Of a stretch of DNA of 64,000 bases, positions 1 through 9,437 are shown one piece after another. The translations under genes were made by a program, and so were the position numbers. Source of the stretch: Solwaraspora sp. WMMA2065 (GTDB lineage: Bacteria > Actinomycetota > Actinomycetes > Mycobacteriales > Micromonosporaceae); contig NZ_CP128361.1 of NCBI RefSeq assembly GCF_030345075.1, positions 3,782,001 through 3,846,000 on the forward strand. The letters run 5' to 3'. The notes below the pieces were generated by a model that saw only the letters and a program-made list of their open reading frames with translations, searched no databases and was not told the origin of the DNA. Every line of letters begins with the position of its first letter. Position 1 is the first letter of the stretch.

Positions 1-933
1 GGTCAGCACCGGGGTACCGCAGGCCATCGCCTCCAGGATCGGCAGGCCGAAGCCCTCCCCATAGGACGGGTAGGCGGCGACGAGGGCACCGCCGAGGAAA
101 CCGGGCAGGTCGGCGTAGCGCAGGTAGCCGGGACGCAGCAGCCGCAGGTGGGCCGGGACGTCGGAGACGGCACGGTCGATGTCGTCGTCGTGGCCCTGCC
201 CGCCGGCGACCACGAGCGCCGGCGGATCGGGCCGGTCCTGCACCGCGCGCACCCAGCCCCGGATCAGGTTGGGCACGTTCTTGCGCGGCTCCTTGGCACC
301 GAGGAACGCGATGTAGTCGGTGCCGGTCAGCCCGAGCCGGGCCCGTACCCGGGCCTTCTCTTCGTCGCTGGGCACGTGGAAGGCGCCGCAGTCGACGCCG
401 TGGTACGCCACGTCGATCCGGGCCTGGTCGGCGTTGAGCAGCCGGATCAGCTCGTCACGGCTGGCCTTGCTGGGCACGATCACCCGACTGGCCCGGCGCA
501 GCGAGGTCTTGATCGCGCTGCGGAAGAAGGTTCGCCGCGACTTGTCGTAGTGCTCCGGTTCCGTGAAGAACGTCGCATCGTGCACAGTTACCGTTACCGG
601 ACATCCCGCCCGCATCGGACAGGTGTAGTACGGCGAGTGCAGCACATCAGCACCGGCCTGCTGGGCGAGCAGCGGCAACCCGGTCTGCTCCCAGGCCAGC
701 CGGGCCGGGCGATGCGCGACGGCGGCCGGCGCGGCGATCACGTCGGCGGCCGGCAACATCCGGGTGTACCGCTCGACATCTGTACGCAGCGCTACGACGG
801 AGAGCTCGACGCCGCTGCCGATGAGCGCGCCGAGGGCCCCCAGCAGGCCGTCAACGTATCGACCGACACCACCGCGGTCGGTGGGCACGCTCGTTGCGTC
901 GATGAGTACGCGGGGCGGTCGACCGGCGGTCAC
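1..933 (-). CDS. Glycosyltransferase family 1 (GT4-like), 3' end beyond window
   Basis: The gene is read on the minus strand from a GTG preceded by GAGGAG seven bases upstream, and it runs off the window edge in frame (311 codons visible). The N-terminal part reads VLIDATSVPTDRGGVGRY, typical of the GT-B Rossmann start of GT4 enzymes. The last visible residues, GEGFGLPILEAMACGTPVLT, are the nucleotide-sugar-binding E-x7-E motif. It probably transfers a sugar from a nucleotide or GDP donor to a cell-wall or lipid acceptor in the cytoplasm; the specificity cannot be read. Only the C-terminal helix should be missing. Confidence 0.9.
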   Translation of the reverse strand, partial: MTAGRPPRVLIDATSVPTDRGGVGRYVDGLLGALGALIGSGVELSVVALRTDVERYTRMLPAADVIAAPAAVAHRPARLAWEQTGLPLLAQQAGADVLHSPYYTCPMRAGCPVTVTVHDATFFTEPEHYDKSRRTFFRSAIKTSLRRASRVIVPSKASRDELIRLLNADQARIDVAYHGVDCGAFHVPSDEEKARVRARLGLTGTDYIAFLGAKEPRKNVPNLIRGWVRAVQDRPDPPALVVAGGQGHDDDIDRAVSDVPAHLRLLRPGYLRYADLPGFLGGALVAAYPSYGEGFGLPILEAMACGTPVLT

Positions 934-1116
934 TGGGCAACTCCTCTAAGGGGGTGGTGGAGGGTTGTGAAGAACGACACGTGTGCCAAGACTACGCCGC
1001 CCGACGCCGTCCGCCGTGTCGACGACGCGACCGAAAACGCGTCGCGGCGAACCGCGCCGCCGACGATCAGCGGGGCGAGACCACCCGGTGACAGCGTGTA
1101 CGTACAGTGACGGCGC

Positions 1117-1122
1117 TACGCT
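1117..1122 (+). promoter_or_regulatory. Probable -10 (TACGCT) of a leaderless promoter
   Basis: TACGCT fits the actinobacterial -10 consensus TANNNT and sits seven bases before the ATG of the TIGR03089 gene, which has no Shine-Dalgarno sequence. Transcription would start at or next to the start codon. Confidence 0.5.
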
Positions 1123-1129
1123 CGGCCCG

Positions 1130-1876
1130 ATGACCAACAACCTGGCCGGGCTGCTCGCGGTCGCCGTCACTGCGGACCCGACGCGGCCCCTGCTCACCTG
1201 GTACGACGACGCGACCGGCGACCGGACCGAGCTGTCCGGTGCGACGCTGGCCAACTGGGTGGCCAAGACCGCCAACCTGGTGGTGGACGGGGCCGGCGCG
1301 GCCGCCGGTGACCACGCCGACGTCGCGTTGCCGGCCCACTGGCAGACCGCCGGCGTCCTGCTCGGTTGCTGGTCGGCCGCGCTGGTGGTGCGGACCGCCC
1401 CGGCCGCTGGGCCCGGCACCCCGGCCGGCCGGGACCCCCTGCCGGCGCTGCCCGACGACCCGGCTGCGGAAGTGCTCTTCGCCAGCCCACCGGCGGTGCC
1501 CGAGGTCGATCGGCGGCCCGCCGGTGAGCGCTACCTGCTCAGCCTCGCCCCGATGGCGGCACCCGCCCGGGAGCTGCCGTCCGGCTGGACCGACTACATC
1601 ACCGAGGTACGCGGCCACGGCGACCATTTCACTCCGTACCCGGCGGTCGACCGACAGGACGCGGAGCTGGCCGGCCGGGCCCGCCGGCGCGGCGCGGAGC
1701 TGGGCATCGGGGCCGGGGCCCGGGTCCTGGTCGACTGCGACCGGTACCCGGACCCGACCGACTGGCTGCTGGCGCCGCTGGCCGCCGAGGCGACCATGGT
1801 GCTCTGCCGCAACCTCGACCGGCAGCGCCTCGACGGGCGGGTGGACAGCGAAAAGGTCGATCTGGTCCTGGCCTGA
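1130..1876 (+). CDS. TIGR03089 family protein
   Basis: This 248-residue protein begins at an ATG that has a leaderless-type -10 just upstream; longer in-frame starts lie in the promoter and have no ribosome site. The N-terminal half (RPLLTWYDDATGDRTELS, then a stretch around ALPAHWQTAGVLLGCW) resembles the beginning of an AMP-binding acyl-CoA synthetase, as in the TIGR03089 family of actinobacteria. No adenylation signature or catalytic C-terminal domain is present, so it is probably not an enzyme of that class. Its function is unknown. It stands alone, divergent from the glycosyltransferase gene. Confidence 0.75.
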   Translation: MTNNLAGLLAVAVTADPTRPLLTWYDDATGDRTELSGATLANWVAKTANLVVDGAGAAAGDHADVALPAHWQTAGVLLGCWSAALVVRTAPAAGPGTPAGRDPLPALPDDPAAEVLFASPPAVPEVDRRPAGERYLLSLAPMAAPARELPSGWTDYITEVRGHGDHFTPYPAVDRQDAELAGRARRRGAELGIGAGARVLVDCDRYPDPTDWLLAPLAAEATMVLCRNLDRQRLDGRVDSEKVDLVLA

Positions 1877-1913
1877 GCGGTCGTCGTCGGCACCGCCTGC
1901 CGGTCGGAACCAG

Positions 1914-2270
1914 TCAGAGTTCGCGGGGCACCACTTCCCGCAGTTCGCCGTCCGGCGCGCAGACGTAGAACCCGGCCCGGTCGGCCAGCCACGGCTTGCC
2001 CGCCGCCTCACCGGCGCTGAGCAGCTTCTCCTGCACGCCGAGGATGATGTACCGGGACCCGTCCGGGTTGCCGTCGCGCCAGCCCGGGCCGTACAGCCGG
2101 TCGACCAGCAGCTCGCGACGCTGTCGCGGCACCGCGCCGTCCACCACCCAGTCGGTTGGCAGCCGGTACCAGAACGTCCGGGTGATCCCGGCCAGCGGGT
2201 TGAAGGCGTGCGCCCCCTCGACCCGGACGCCGAGCGTGTCGGTGATCTTCAAGCGGAAGTAGACACCCAC
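1914..2270 (-). CDS. Conserved hypothetical protein, 118 aa
   Basis: This short soluble protein has no signal peptide or membrane segment. It is rich in aromatic and basic residues (FRLKITDTLGVRVEG near the start, WYRLPTDWVVDG in the middle, FYVCAPDGELREV near the end). It lies 51 bp downstream of the acetoacetyl-CoA synthetase gene on the same strand and may be co-transcribed with it. I do not recognise the family. Codon use matches its neighbours, which supports a real gene. Confidence 0.6.
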   Translation of the reverse strand: MGVYFRLKITDTLGVRVEGAHAFNPLAGITRTFWYRLPTDWVVDGAVPRQRRELLVDRLYGPGWRDGNPDGSRYIILGVQEKLLSAGEAAGKPWLADRAGFYVCAPDGELREVVPREL

Positions 2271-2321
2271 GCCTGTGAGACGCGCTGCGCTGACGCTGCG
2301 TTGCCATCCCGGCAGAATCGG

Positions 2322-4331
2322 TCAACCCACCGGCGTCCCCCGGTCCTGGGCGAACCGGATGAACGGTGCCAACGCCGCCGGATCGGTCAACGCCCCGGCC
2401 GCCGCCGCCTGCCCGGCCGGCACCCCGGTGAGAATCTTCTTCACCGGCACCTCCAGCTTCTTGCCGGACAGCGTCCGAGGCACGGCCGCGACCTGGTGAA
2501 TTCCGTCCGGCACGTGCCGCGGTGACAGCGCCGACCGCAGCTCACGCACGATCCGGGTACGCAGCGCGTCGTCCAGCCCGACCCCGGCCCGCAACGCCAC
2601 GAACAGCAGCAGCTCCCCCGCCCCGCCCTGTGGATCCTCCAGGTGGATCACCAGCGAGTCGGCGACCTCCGGCAACGCCTCCACCACCGAGTAGAACTCG
2701 GCGGTGCCCAACCGCACCCCGCCCCGGTTCAGGGTGGCGTCCGAACGGCCGGTGATCGCGCAGCTGCCGTCCTCGGCGATGGTGATCCAGTCACCGTGGC
2801 ACCAGACCCCCGGATACCGGTCGAAGTACGCCTGCCGGTAACGGCTGCCGTCCGGGTCGTTCCAGAACCCGACCGGCATGCTCGGCATCGGCTCGGTGAT
2901 CACCAGCTCGCCCAGCTCACCGACGACCGTCCGGCCGTCGGCGGCCCGGGCCTCGACCCGCGCGCCCAGACACCGGCAGGCGATCTCCCCGGCCCGCACC
3001 GGCAGCAGTGGTACGCCGCCCACGAACCCGGTGCACACGTCGGTGCCGCCGGACAGCGACGTCAGCTGCAGGTCCTCGCCGACCGACTGGTACACCCAGG
3101 TGAAACCCTCAGCCGGCAGCGGCGCCCCGGTCGAGCCGACCCCGCGCAGCCGAGACAGATCGGCGATCTTCCGCGGCGCCAGCCCTTCCTTGCGGCAGGC
3201 CAGCAGGAACGGCGCCGAGGTACCGAAATAGGTGGCACCGGTGTCGGCGGCCAGCCGCCACAAGGTGCCCAGGTCCGGGCTGGCCGCGCCGCCCGGGGCC
3301 GCGCGCACCGCCGGATTGCCGTCGAACAGCACGATCGCCGCACCCACCGCCGGTCCGGAGGCGAGATAATTCCACATCATCCAGCCGGTGGTGGTGAACC
3401 AGAAGAAGCGGTCCCCCGGCCCCAGATCGTGATGCAACGCCAGCATCTTCAGATGCTCCAGCAGGATGCCGCCGTGCCGGTGCACGATCGGCTTCGGCAG
3501 CCCGGTGGTGCCCGACGAATAGAGCACGTACAGCGGCTGGTCGAACGGAACCGCGTCGAACGCCAACGCCTCGTCGGTCGGCGCGGTGAGCGCACTCCAG
3601 GTCGAGGTGGCCCATGGCAGCTCCGCCGGGTCCGCCGCCGACAGGTACGGAATCAGCACCCGGTGCCGCGCCGACGGCAACGCGTCCGCGATCGCCGCCA
3701 CCTCGGCCCGGCGGTCGACCGCCTTGTCGCCGTACCGGTAGCCGTCGACCGCGACCAGCACCGTCGGCTCGATCTGCTGCCAGCGGTCGGTGACGCTGCG
3801 GGTGCCGAACTCCGGTGCGCAGGACGAGAAGACCGCGCCCAGGCTGGCGGTGGCCAGCATCAACACGTACGTCTCGGGGATGTTCGGCGCGTACGCCGCG
3901 ACCCGGTCGCCCGATCGCACCCCGAGCCGGCGCAGCCCGGCCCGCACCCGGCGGACCTCGTCGCGCAGTTGCCCGACGGTGAGCGTGACCGGCGCTCGGG
4001 TCTGGCTGTGCGCGATCACCACCGGGGCGCCCTCGGCCAACCCGGGTGCGCGCAGCACGTGCTCGGCGTAGTTGAGCCGGGCACCGGGAAACCACCGCGC
4101 GCCGGGCATCCGCCGGTCGGCGAGCACCTGCTCCGCCGGCTGCTGGCCGGCCACCTCGAAGTAGTCCCAGACCGACCCCCAGAACCCGGCCAGGTCGTCG
4201 ACCGACCACTGCCACAGCTGCTGGTAGTCAGCGAACCGCAGCCCTCGGGTGCGCTCCAGCCACGCCAGGTACCCGCCGATCCGGGTCCGCTGCCGCACGT
4301 CCGCCGGTGGGCACCACAGCACCTCGCTCAC
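2322..4331 (-). CDS. aacS: Acetoacetyl-CoA synthetase (acetoacetate-CoA ligase)
   Basis: This is an ANL-superfamily adenylating enzyme of 669 residues, close to the usual ~650-660 for AacS. It activates acetoacetate with ATP and CoA in the cytoplasm, linking ketone bodies or polyester breakdown to acetyl-CoA and lipid synthesis. The AMP-binding loop reads YSSGTTGLPKPIVHRHGG, followed by GGTDVCTGF and the hinge GRSDATLNRGG. The C-terminal catalytic lysine lies in RTLSGKKLEVPVKK. The start is the GTG placed eight bases after GGGGAGGAG; the open frame extends 92 codons further but without family similarity. It is the first gene of a possible two-gene unit. Confidence 0.93.
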   Translation of the reverse strand: MSEVLWCPPADVRQRTRIGGYLAWLERTRGLRFADYQQLWQWSVDDLAGFWGSVWDYFEVAGQQPAEQVLADRRMPGARWFPGARLNYAEHVLRAPGLAEGAPVVIAHSQTRAPVTLTVGQLRDEVRRVRAGLRRLGVRSGDRVAAYAPNIPETYVLMLATASLGAVFSSCAPEFGTRSVTDRWQQIEPTVLVAVDGYRYGDKAVDRRAEVAAIADALPSARHRVLIPYLSAADPAELPWATSTWSALTAPTDEALAFDAVPFDQPLYVLYSSGTTGLPKPIVHRHGGILLEHLKMLALHHDLGPGDRFFWFTTTGWMMWNYLASGPAVGAAIVLFDGNPAVRAAPGGAASPDLGTLWRLAADTGATYFGTSAPFLLACRKEGLAPRKIADLSRLRGVGSTGAPLPAEGFTWVYQSVGEDLQLTSLSGGTDVCTGFVGGVPLLPVRAGEIACRCLGARVEARAADGRTVVGELGELVITEPMPSMPVGFWNDPDGSRYRQAYFDRYPGVWCHGDWITIAEDGSCAITGRSDATLNRGGVRLGTAEFYSVVEALPEVADSLVIHLEDPQGGAGELLLFVALRAGVGLDDALRTRIVRELRSALSPRHVPDGIHQVAAVPRTLSGKKLEVPVKKILTGVPAGQAAAAGALTDPAALAPFIRFAQDRGTPVG

Positions 4332-4593
4332 GACTGACACTCCTCCCCGGGTCGCGGCCGCGTCGCCGGACCGCGTGTGGCCGTCCACTTCCATCCTCGC
4401 GTACGTCGCGCGCCGCCGGCGGCGGTGCCGCTGATCGATTGTCCTGCCGACCGGGGCGCAACGGAGCGTGCCGGGAACACAAGCTGTCGTCAGCAGGTAG
4501 CGCAACGGGCACAGCCTGCGGCGTGTGCCAACGCGGACGGGAGAAAGTGCGCCGCCCCGTTGCGTCCCTGCCCGAGCCTCCCGCCCGAAACGG

Positions 4594-4599
4594 TACGGT
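4594..4599 (+). promoter_or_regulatory. Probable -10 (TACGGT) of a leaderless promoter
   Basis: TACGGT lies six bases before the ATG of the following membrane-protein gene, which lacks a ribosome-binding site. Confidence 0.5.
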
Positions 4600-4605
4600 T
4601 CGCCC

Positions 4606-5337
4606 ATGCGTCATCTCTGGAGCTTCCTCAGCGGCCTGGCTGCGGCACCGCTGTGCTGGGTGCTGATCGCGGTCGGCCAGACGACGTCGGCCCGCACCAT
4701 CGCCGGCTGGGTGACCGACGGCGGTTACCACACGGCGACCCTGCTGGCACCGGCCGCGTTCGTGTTCGCCGCCGGTCTGCTGCTCGGGCTGCTGGGCACG
4801 CTACGGTTCTCCCCGCTCGGTCCGCTCACCGCCGGGCTGGCTCTGGCGGCCCCGTACGTGGCGATGTTCGTCGACCCGTTCGGTGCCCGCGACCTGATCG
4901 GTACGCCGTGGCGGCTCTTCGGTGAACCGGTGGTGCTGCTGCAGCCGGTGGAGAACGGCACCCTCGCGTTGCTCGGGGTGCTGCTCAGCACCGCGGTGCT
5001 GAGCAGGCAGCGGTGGCGATCCCGGCCCGCGACGAACGGCACCGACGACGACGAGGCCGGTTCCGACGCGGCGGCGGCGGAGCCGTTGCCGGTCCGGCCA
5101 CGCGGCGAGTTCGACCCGTCGCTCTGGTCGCTGCCGGGCGGCAGCGCCACGACGTCGGACGACTCCGCCGACGCACCGACCGGCCCGGACCGAGCCGACG
5201 CCGACCGGCCGGCGTCGTTGCGGACGAAGACGAGAACGAAGACGACACTGGCCGCGCCGGCCGGAGACGTTCGACCCGACGGCGACGGGCTACGGCCGGC
5301 CCGGCCCATCCCCCGGTCCAGTCGGGTGATTCGCTGA
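4606..5337 (+). CDS. Membrane protein with charged C-terminal tail, paralog of the next gene
   Basis: This 243-residue protein has about four hydrophobic segments in its first ~150 residues, then a long hydrophilic, acidic and Pro/Ala-rich tail that is probably cytoplasmic. It starts MRHLWSFLSGLAAAPLCW, and the second hydrophobic block contains RFSPLGPLTAGLA. Both features recur in the next gene (MRHLGSLVLSLLLAPVIW and RLSPVGPVLAGAS), so the two appear to be tandem paralogs. The function is unknown. The start is set by the leaderless -10 six bases upstream. Confidence 0.75.
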   Translation: MRHLWSFLSGLAAAPLCWVLIAVGQTTSARTIAGWVTDGGYHTATLLAPAAFVFAAGLLLGLLGTLRFSPLGPLTAGLALAAPYVAMFVDPFGARDLIGTPWRLFGEPVVLLQPVENGTLALLGVLLSTAVLSRQRWRSRPATNGTDDDEAGSDAAAAEPLPVRPRGEFDPSLWSLPGGSATTSDDSADAPTGPDRADADRPASLRTKTRTKTTLAAPAGDVRPDGDGLRPARPIPRSSRVIR

Positions 5338-5418
5338 ACCGACCCACCGACTGTTGCCGGTGACGTTGCGCCTGGCGGGTACCGTGCCCGGAAGGCACCA
5401 TCCCCGCGAGGAGGTCAG

Positions 5419-6387
5419 ATGCGGCACCTGGGCTCGCTGGTCCTGTCCCTGCTCCTCGCACCGGTGATCTGGTTCCTCGCCGGGCTCGGCCTGAGCGAGT
5501 ACGCGCTGGCTCGACGGGACGCGTACAGCGAACCACCGCTCGACGTGTTCATCGGGTTGGCCGCGCTCGCGGTCTGCGGAGTGTCGTACGCGCTGTTGTT
5601 GCTGCCCCGGTTGTCCCCGGTCGGACCGGTTCTGGCCGGGGCGTCGTTCGTCGGAGTGTCGGCCTGGGCCACCGTCGACATCGTGGGGTTCTACGAGACG
5701 ATGCCGCGCCGGCTGCTCGGCACGGATTTCGTCCTCACGGCGCCGGCCGAAGGGCTCGCCGTGGTGCTGGCCGTCCCGTTGTTGGCCACCGCGTTCAGCT
5801 CACGTCGTTGGCGGGGTGAGCGGATGGTGGCGCTGTACGCCGGCGGGCCACCGCCGCAGGACGTGACGCGGACCGCCCCGCTGCCCGGCCCCGGCGGATA
5901 CGGCAACCCGAGCGGATACGGCAGCAACCCGGCCGGCGGATACGGCGGCAGCGCCGGACCGCCGGCGTGGTCGGCCCAGCCACCGACCGGCGATCCGGCT
6001 CGGACCATCGCTTTCCCGGCCGCCGCCAACCCGCCGCTGCGGCCAGCCCGATCGGCGACGGGTGCCGAACCCGACTCGGAGCACGACACGATGCGGCTGA
6101 CCCCGCCGGGGCACCGGCGGGACGATCCGACCGTCGTGCTGCCGCAGGCGTCGGCGTTCGCACCGCCCCGACCGGCGGTCACCGGCGGCGACCCGGACGA
6201 GACCACCCGGATCAACCAGCCGACCACCACCGACCCGGACGAGACCACCCGGATCAACCAGCCGACCACCACCGACCCCGACGAGACCACCCGGATCGTC
6301 CGGACGACGGACGGCGCGGACGGCGGCGACGAGACCACGACGGTGCTGCCGGCCCGTCCCGACGACGCGGGGAAGTCCCCGAGCTGA
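5419..6387 (+). CDS. Membrane protein with Pro/Gly-rich tail and DPDETTRI repeats
   Basis: This 322-residue protein has four predicted membrane segments in the first ~140 residues, followed by a disordered Gly/Tyr/Pro-rich tail (repeats such as GYGNPSGYGSNPAGGYGG). The C-terminus carries nearly identical Thr-rich units DPDETTRINQPTTT and ends DETTTVLPARPDDA. The many TTR/TTT clusters could be phosphoacceptor sites for Ser/Thr kinases and FHA readers, but that is speculation. The start ATG follows GAGGAGG by four bases. It is a paralog of the preceding gene over the membrane region; function unknown. Confidence 0.75.
   Translation: MRHLGSLVLSLLLAPVIWFLAGLGLSEYALARRDAYSEPPLDVFIGLAALAVCGVSYALLLLPRLSPVGPVLAGASFVGVSAWATVDIVGFYETMPRRLLGTDFVLTAPAEGLAVVLAVPLLATAFSSRRWRGERMVALYAGGPPPQDVTRTAPLPGPGGYGNPSGYGSNPAGGYGGSAGPPAWSAQPPTGDPARTIAFPAAANPPLRPARSATGAEPDSEHDTMRLTPPGHRRDDPTVVLPQASAFAPPRPAVTGGDPDETTRINQPTTTDPDETTRINQPTTTDPDETTRIVRTTDGADGGDETTTVLPARPDDAGKSPS
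6190..6300 (+). repeat. In-frame 42-bp tandem repeat
   Basis: Units begin at 6190, 6232 and 6274, spaced 42 bp. The first two are identical at the protein level (14 residues, DPDETTRINQPTTT) and the third is partial (DPDETTRIVRTT). The repeat preserves the reading frame, so copy number can vary without frameshift. Confidence 0.9.
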
Positions 6388-6414
6388 GGCCGGCTCCGGA
6401 AGCCTCAGGTCAGG

Positions 6415-7578
6415 TCAGGGGGTCAGCAACTGGCGCGCCATCACGATCCGCTGCACCTGGTTCGTGCCCTCGTAGATCTGAGTGATCTTGGCGTCCCGCA
6501 TCATCCGCTCGACCGGGTAGTCCCGGGTGTAGCCGTACCCGCCGAGCAGTTGCACCGCGTCGGTCGTGATCTCCATGGCCGCGTCTGAGGCGAAACACTT
6601 CGCCGCTGCCCCGAAGAAGGTCAGGTCTGCGTCGGCGCGCTCCGACCGGGCGGCGGCGACGTAGGTGATCTGCCGGGCCGCTTCCAGCTTCATGCCCATC
6701 TCCGCGATCATGAACTGGACGCCCTGGAAGTCGGCGATCGGCTTGCCGAACTGCTGGCGCTCCCGCACGTACCCGCGGGCGAAGTCGAGCGCACCCTGCG
6801 CGATGCCGACGGCCTGGGCGGCGATCGTCACCCGGGTATGGTCCAGGGTGCGCATCGCGGTGGCGAACCCGGTGCCCGGTTCGCCGATCATCCGGTCCGC
6901 CGGGATCCGGACGTTGTCCAGGTAGACCTCGCAGGTCGGTGACCCCTTGATACCGAGTTTCTTCTCCGGTGCGCCGAAGCTCACCCCGCGGTCGGACTTC
7001 TCCACAACGAAAGCGGAGATCCCCCGTGACCGGGCACCCGGCTCGGTGACCGCGAAGACGGTGTAGTACTCCGAGACACCGGCGTTGGTGATCCACCGCT
7101 TCACCCCGTTGAGCACCCAGTGGTCGCCGTCGCGGACCGCGCGGGTGGTCATCGACGCAGCGTCGCTGCCCGCCTCCGGCTCGGACAGGCAGTACGAGAA
7201 CATCGCCGCGCCCAACGCCACCGGTCGCAGGTAGCGCTCCTTCAACTGCTCCGAGCCGGCCAGCAGCAGCGGCATCGTGCCGAGCTTGTTGACCGCCGGG
7301 ATCAACGACGAGGACGCGCAGGCCCGCGCCACTTCCTCGATGACGATCGCGGTGGCGAGGGCGTCAGCGCCCGCCCCGCCGTACTGCTCCGGAACGTGCG
7401 GGGCATGGAAATCCGCTGCCCGCAGCGCGTCGTAGGAAGCGGTGGGAAACTGTGCGGTCTCGTCGGCTTCAGCGGCGTTGGGGGCGACCTTCGCGTCGCA
7501 CACCTCCCGGACCGCTTCCCGGATCGCTGTGTGCTCCTCTGGTAACTGATAGACATCGAACGCCGGCCCGGACGTCAT
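6415..7578 (-). CDS. Acyl-CoA dehydrogenase
   Basis: This FAD-dependent acyl-CoA dehydrogenase has 387 residues, a typical length. It oxidises acyl-CoA to the trans-2-enoyl form, passing electrons to ETF. The sequence shows the signature [15 protein letters not shown] (FAD/substrate loop) and, near the C-terminus, [17 protein letters not shown], which carries the catalytic glutamate of the short/medium-chain class. The start ATG is preceded by GGGAGG; the longer open frame upstream overlaps the divergent gene. Chain-length specificity cannot be told. It is transcribed divergently from the UDP-glucose dehydrogenase gene. Confidence 0.93.
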   Translation of the reverse strand: MTSGPAFDVYQLPEEHTAIREAVREVCDAKVAPNAAEADETAQFPTASYDALRAADFHAPHVPEQYGGAGADALATAIVIEEVARACASSSLIPAVNKLGTMPLLLAGSEQLKERYLRPVALGAAMFSYCLSEPEAGSDAASMTTRAVRDGDHWVLNGVKRWITNAGVSEYYTVFAVTEPGARSRGISAFVVEKSDRGVSFGAPEKKLGIKGSPTCEVYLDNVRIPADRMIGEPGTGFATAMRTLDHTRVTIAAQAVGIAQGALDFARGYVRERQQFGKPIADFQGVQFMIAEMGMKLEAARQITYVAAARSERADADLTFFGAAAKCFASDAAMEITTDAVQLLGGYGYTRDYPVERMMRDAKITQIYEGTNQVQRIVMARQLLTP

Positions 7579-7843
7579 CACGCCCTCCCTCGCCTGGAGT
7601 GTTCCCTCGATATCCTGCTCGAGTGTGAGGATACCGGTGAGTAACGCCGATGCCGGTCGCCCCCGCCCAGCCGTACGGACTATCGTCTGCCGGGCAGCCG
7701 ACCGGAACCCCTCGGCCGAGTCGGCACCCACGAAGCGGTACGCCGCGAACGTCAAAACCACGATGATTGGTGTCGAGCCCCCGGCACCGGGCCACCGAGT
7801 GCGACGCGACCACAGCGCCGCCAGCGCGAGCGGAGAACAAGGC

Positions 7844-9271
7844 GTGACCATCCCGTACCCGAACATCCAGCCCGTTCCGGCCATCGCGGCGGTGGCCCCG
7901 CCGTCGGGTGCCCCCCGCCCGCGGCTGACCTTCCTCGGCACCGGTTACCTCGGCGCGACGTACGCCATCTGTTTCGCCGAGCTCGGCTACGAGGTGATCG
8001 GCTACGACGTCGACGCCGACAAGATCGCGAAGCTGTCCGCAGGTGAAGTGCCGTTCCACGAGCCGGGCCTGGACGAGCTGCTCAAGCGGAGCCTGGCCGC
8101 CGGACGGCTGCGGTTCACCACCGACATGGCGGCGACGGCCGAGTTCGGTGACGTGCACTTCATCTGTGTGGGTACCCCGCAGCGGGCCGACGCGATGGGC
8201 GCCGACCTGTCGTACGTCGAGGCGGCGGTGACCGGTCTGGCCCAGCACCTGTCCCGTAAGGCGTTGATCGTCGGCAAGTCGACGGTGCCGGTCGGCACCG
8301 CGGAGTGGATCGAGCAGCTGGTCGGCAAGCACGCCCAGGGCGACCTGGGCGTCGAGGTCGCGTGGAGTCCGGAGTTCCTGCAGGAGGGTTTCGCCGTCGA
8401 GGACGTGCTGCGGCCGAACCGGATCGTGGTCGGGGTACGCAGCGAGTGGGCCAACGGCATGCTGTACGCCGCGCACAAGGGGGTGTTCGACCTGGCTGCC
8501 ACCGAGGACCGGGAGGTGCCGTTGGTGGTGACCGACTTCGCGACCGCCGAGCTGGTGAAGGTCGCGGCGAACGCGTTCCTGGCCACGAAGATCTCGTTCA
8601 TCAACGCGATGGCCGAGGTGTGCGAGGTGGCCGGCGGCGACGTCACCCAGCTGGCCCGGGCGATCGGCTACGACCCGCGGATCGGCAACCGGTTCCTGCA
8701 GGCCGGGGTCGGGTTCGGCGGTGGCTGTCTACCCAAGGACATCCGGGCGTTCCAGGCCAGGGCGCAGGAGCTCGGCGCGGGTGAGGCGTTGCGGTTCCTG
8801 CACGAGGTGGATCTGATCAACCAGCGGCGGCGGTCCCGGGTGGTGCAGCTCGCGGCCGAGCTGCTGGACCGTCGGTCCGGGCCGGCCGGGCCGGATCTGT
8901 CCGGCACGACGGTGGCGGTGCTGGGGGCGACGTTCAAACCCAACTCCGACGACGTACGGGACGCGCCGTCGCTCGCGGTGGCGGCGATGCTCGCCAAGAC
9001 CGGCGCGCAGGTGCGGGTCTTTGACCCCGAGGGTACGGAGAACGCCCGCCGTGCGCAGCCGGACCTGGCCTACGTACCGTCGATGGTCGACGCGGTCCGC
9101 GACGCCGACCTGGTCTGCGTCCTGACCGAGTGGGCCGATTTCCGTAACGCCGACCCGGTGTCGTTGGGTGAGCTGGTCGCCGGACGGCGGGTGATCGACG
9201 GCCGGAACTGCCTCGACTCGACGTTGTGGACCGGCGCCGGCTGGCAGTACCGGGGCATGGGCCGCCCCTGA
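7844..9271 (+). CDS. ugd: UDP-glucose 6-dehydrogenase
   Basis: This 475-residue enzyme oxidises UDP-glucose to UDP-glucuronate with two NAD+ in the cytoplasm, supplying exopolysaccharide or glycan precursors. The N-terminal Rossmann fold is [20 protein letters not shown] with an acidic residue after strand 2 (GYDVD). The active-site cysteine lies in [16 protein letters not shown], and the C-terminal UDP-binding domain includes [17 protein letters not shown]. The GTG start at 7844 is chosen because GGAG lies eight bases upstream and the frame before it is low-complexity. A strong terminator follows the stop codon. Confidence 0.93.
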   Translation: MTIPYPNIQPVPAIAAVAPPSGAPRPRLTFLGTGYLGATYAICFAELGYEVIGYDVDADKIAKLSAGEVPFHEPGLDELLKRSLAAGRLRFTTDMAATAEFGDVHFICVGTPQRADAMGADLSYVEAAVTGLAQHLSRKALIVGKSTVPVGTAEWIEQLVGKHAQGDLGVEVAWSPEFLQEGFAVEDVLRPNRIVVGVRSEWANGMLYAAHKGVFDLAATEDREVPLVVTDFATAELVKVAANAFLATKISFINAMAEVCEVAGGDVTQLARAIGYDPRIGNRFLQAGVGFGGGCLPKDIRAFQARAQELGAGEALRFLHEVDLINQRRRSRVVQLAAELLDRRSGPAGPDLSGTTVAVLGATFKPNSDDVRDAPSLAVAAMLAKTGAQVRVFDPEGTENARRAQPDLAYVPSMVDAVRDADLVCVLTEWADFRNADPVSLGELVAGRRVIDGRNCLDSTLWTGAGWQYRGMGRP

Positions 9272-9297
9272 GCCCGGCACCGCCCGCGCCGAACCGG

Positions 9298-9335
9298 CCG
9301 GTCGTGGGTCCGTGACGGACCCACGACCGGTTTTT
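9298..9335 (+). terminator. Rho-independent terminator after ugd
   Basis: A perfect 15-bp stem (9298-9312 with 9316-9330), a TGA triloop and a run of five T. This is a textbook intrinsic terminator and one of the few in the window with a T tract. Confidence 0.93.
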
Positions 9336-9437
9336 CTCCGATCTCCACGCCGCCTAGGGCTGTTCAACAGTTGCTTGGTTTAGGCATGCTTCGTAGGAAG
9401 TGGTCCACAGTGTGGTCCGGGCGTGGAGGAGGGTGCC

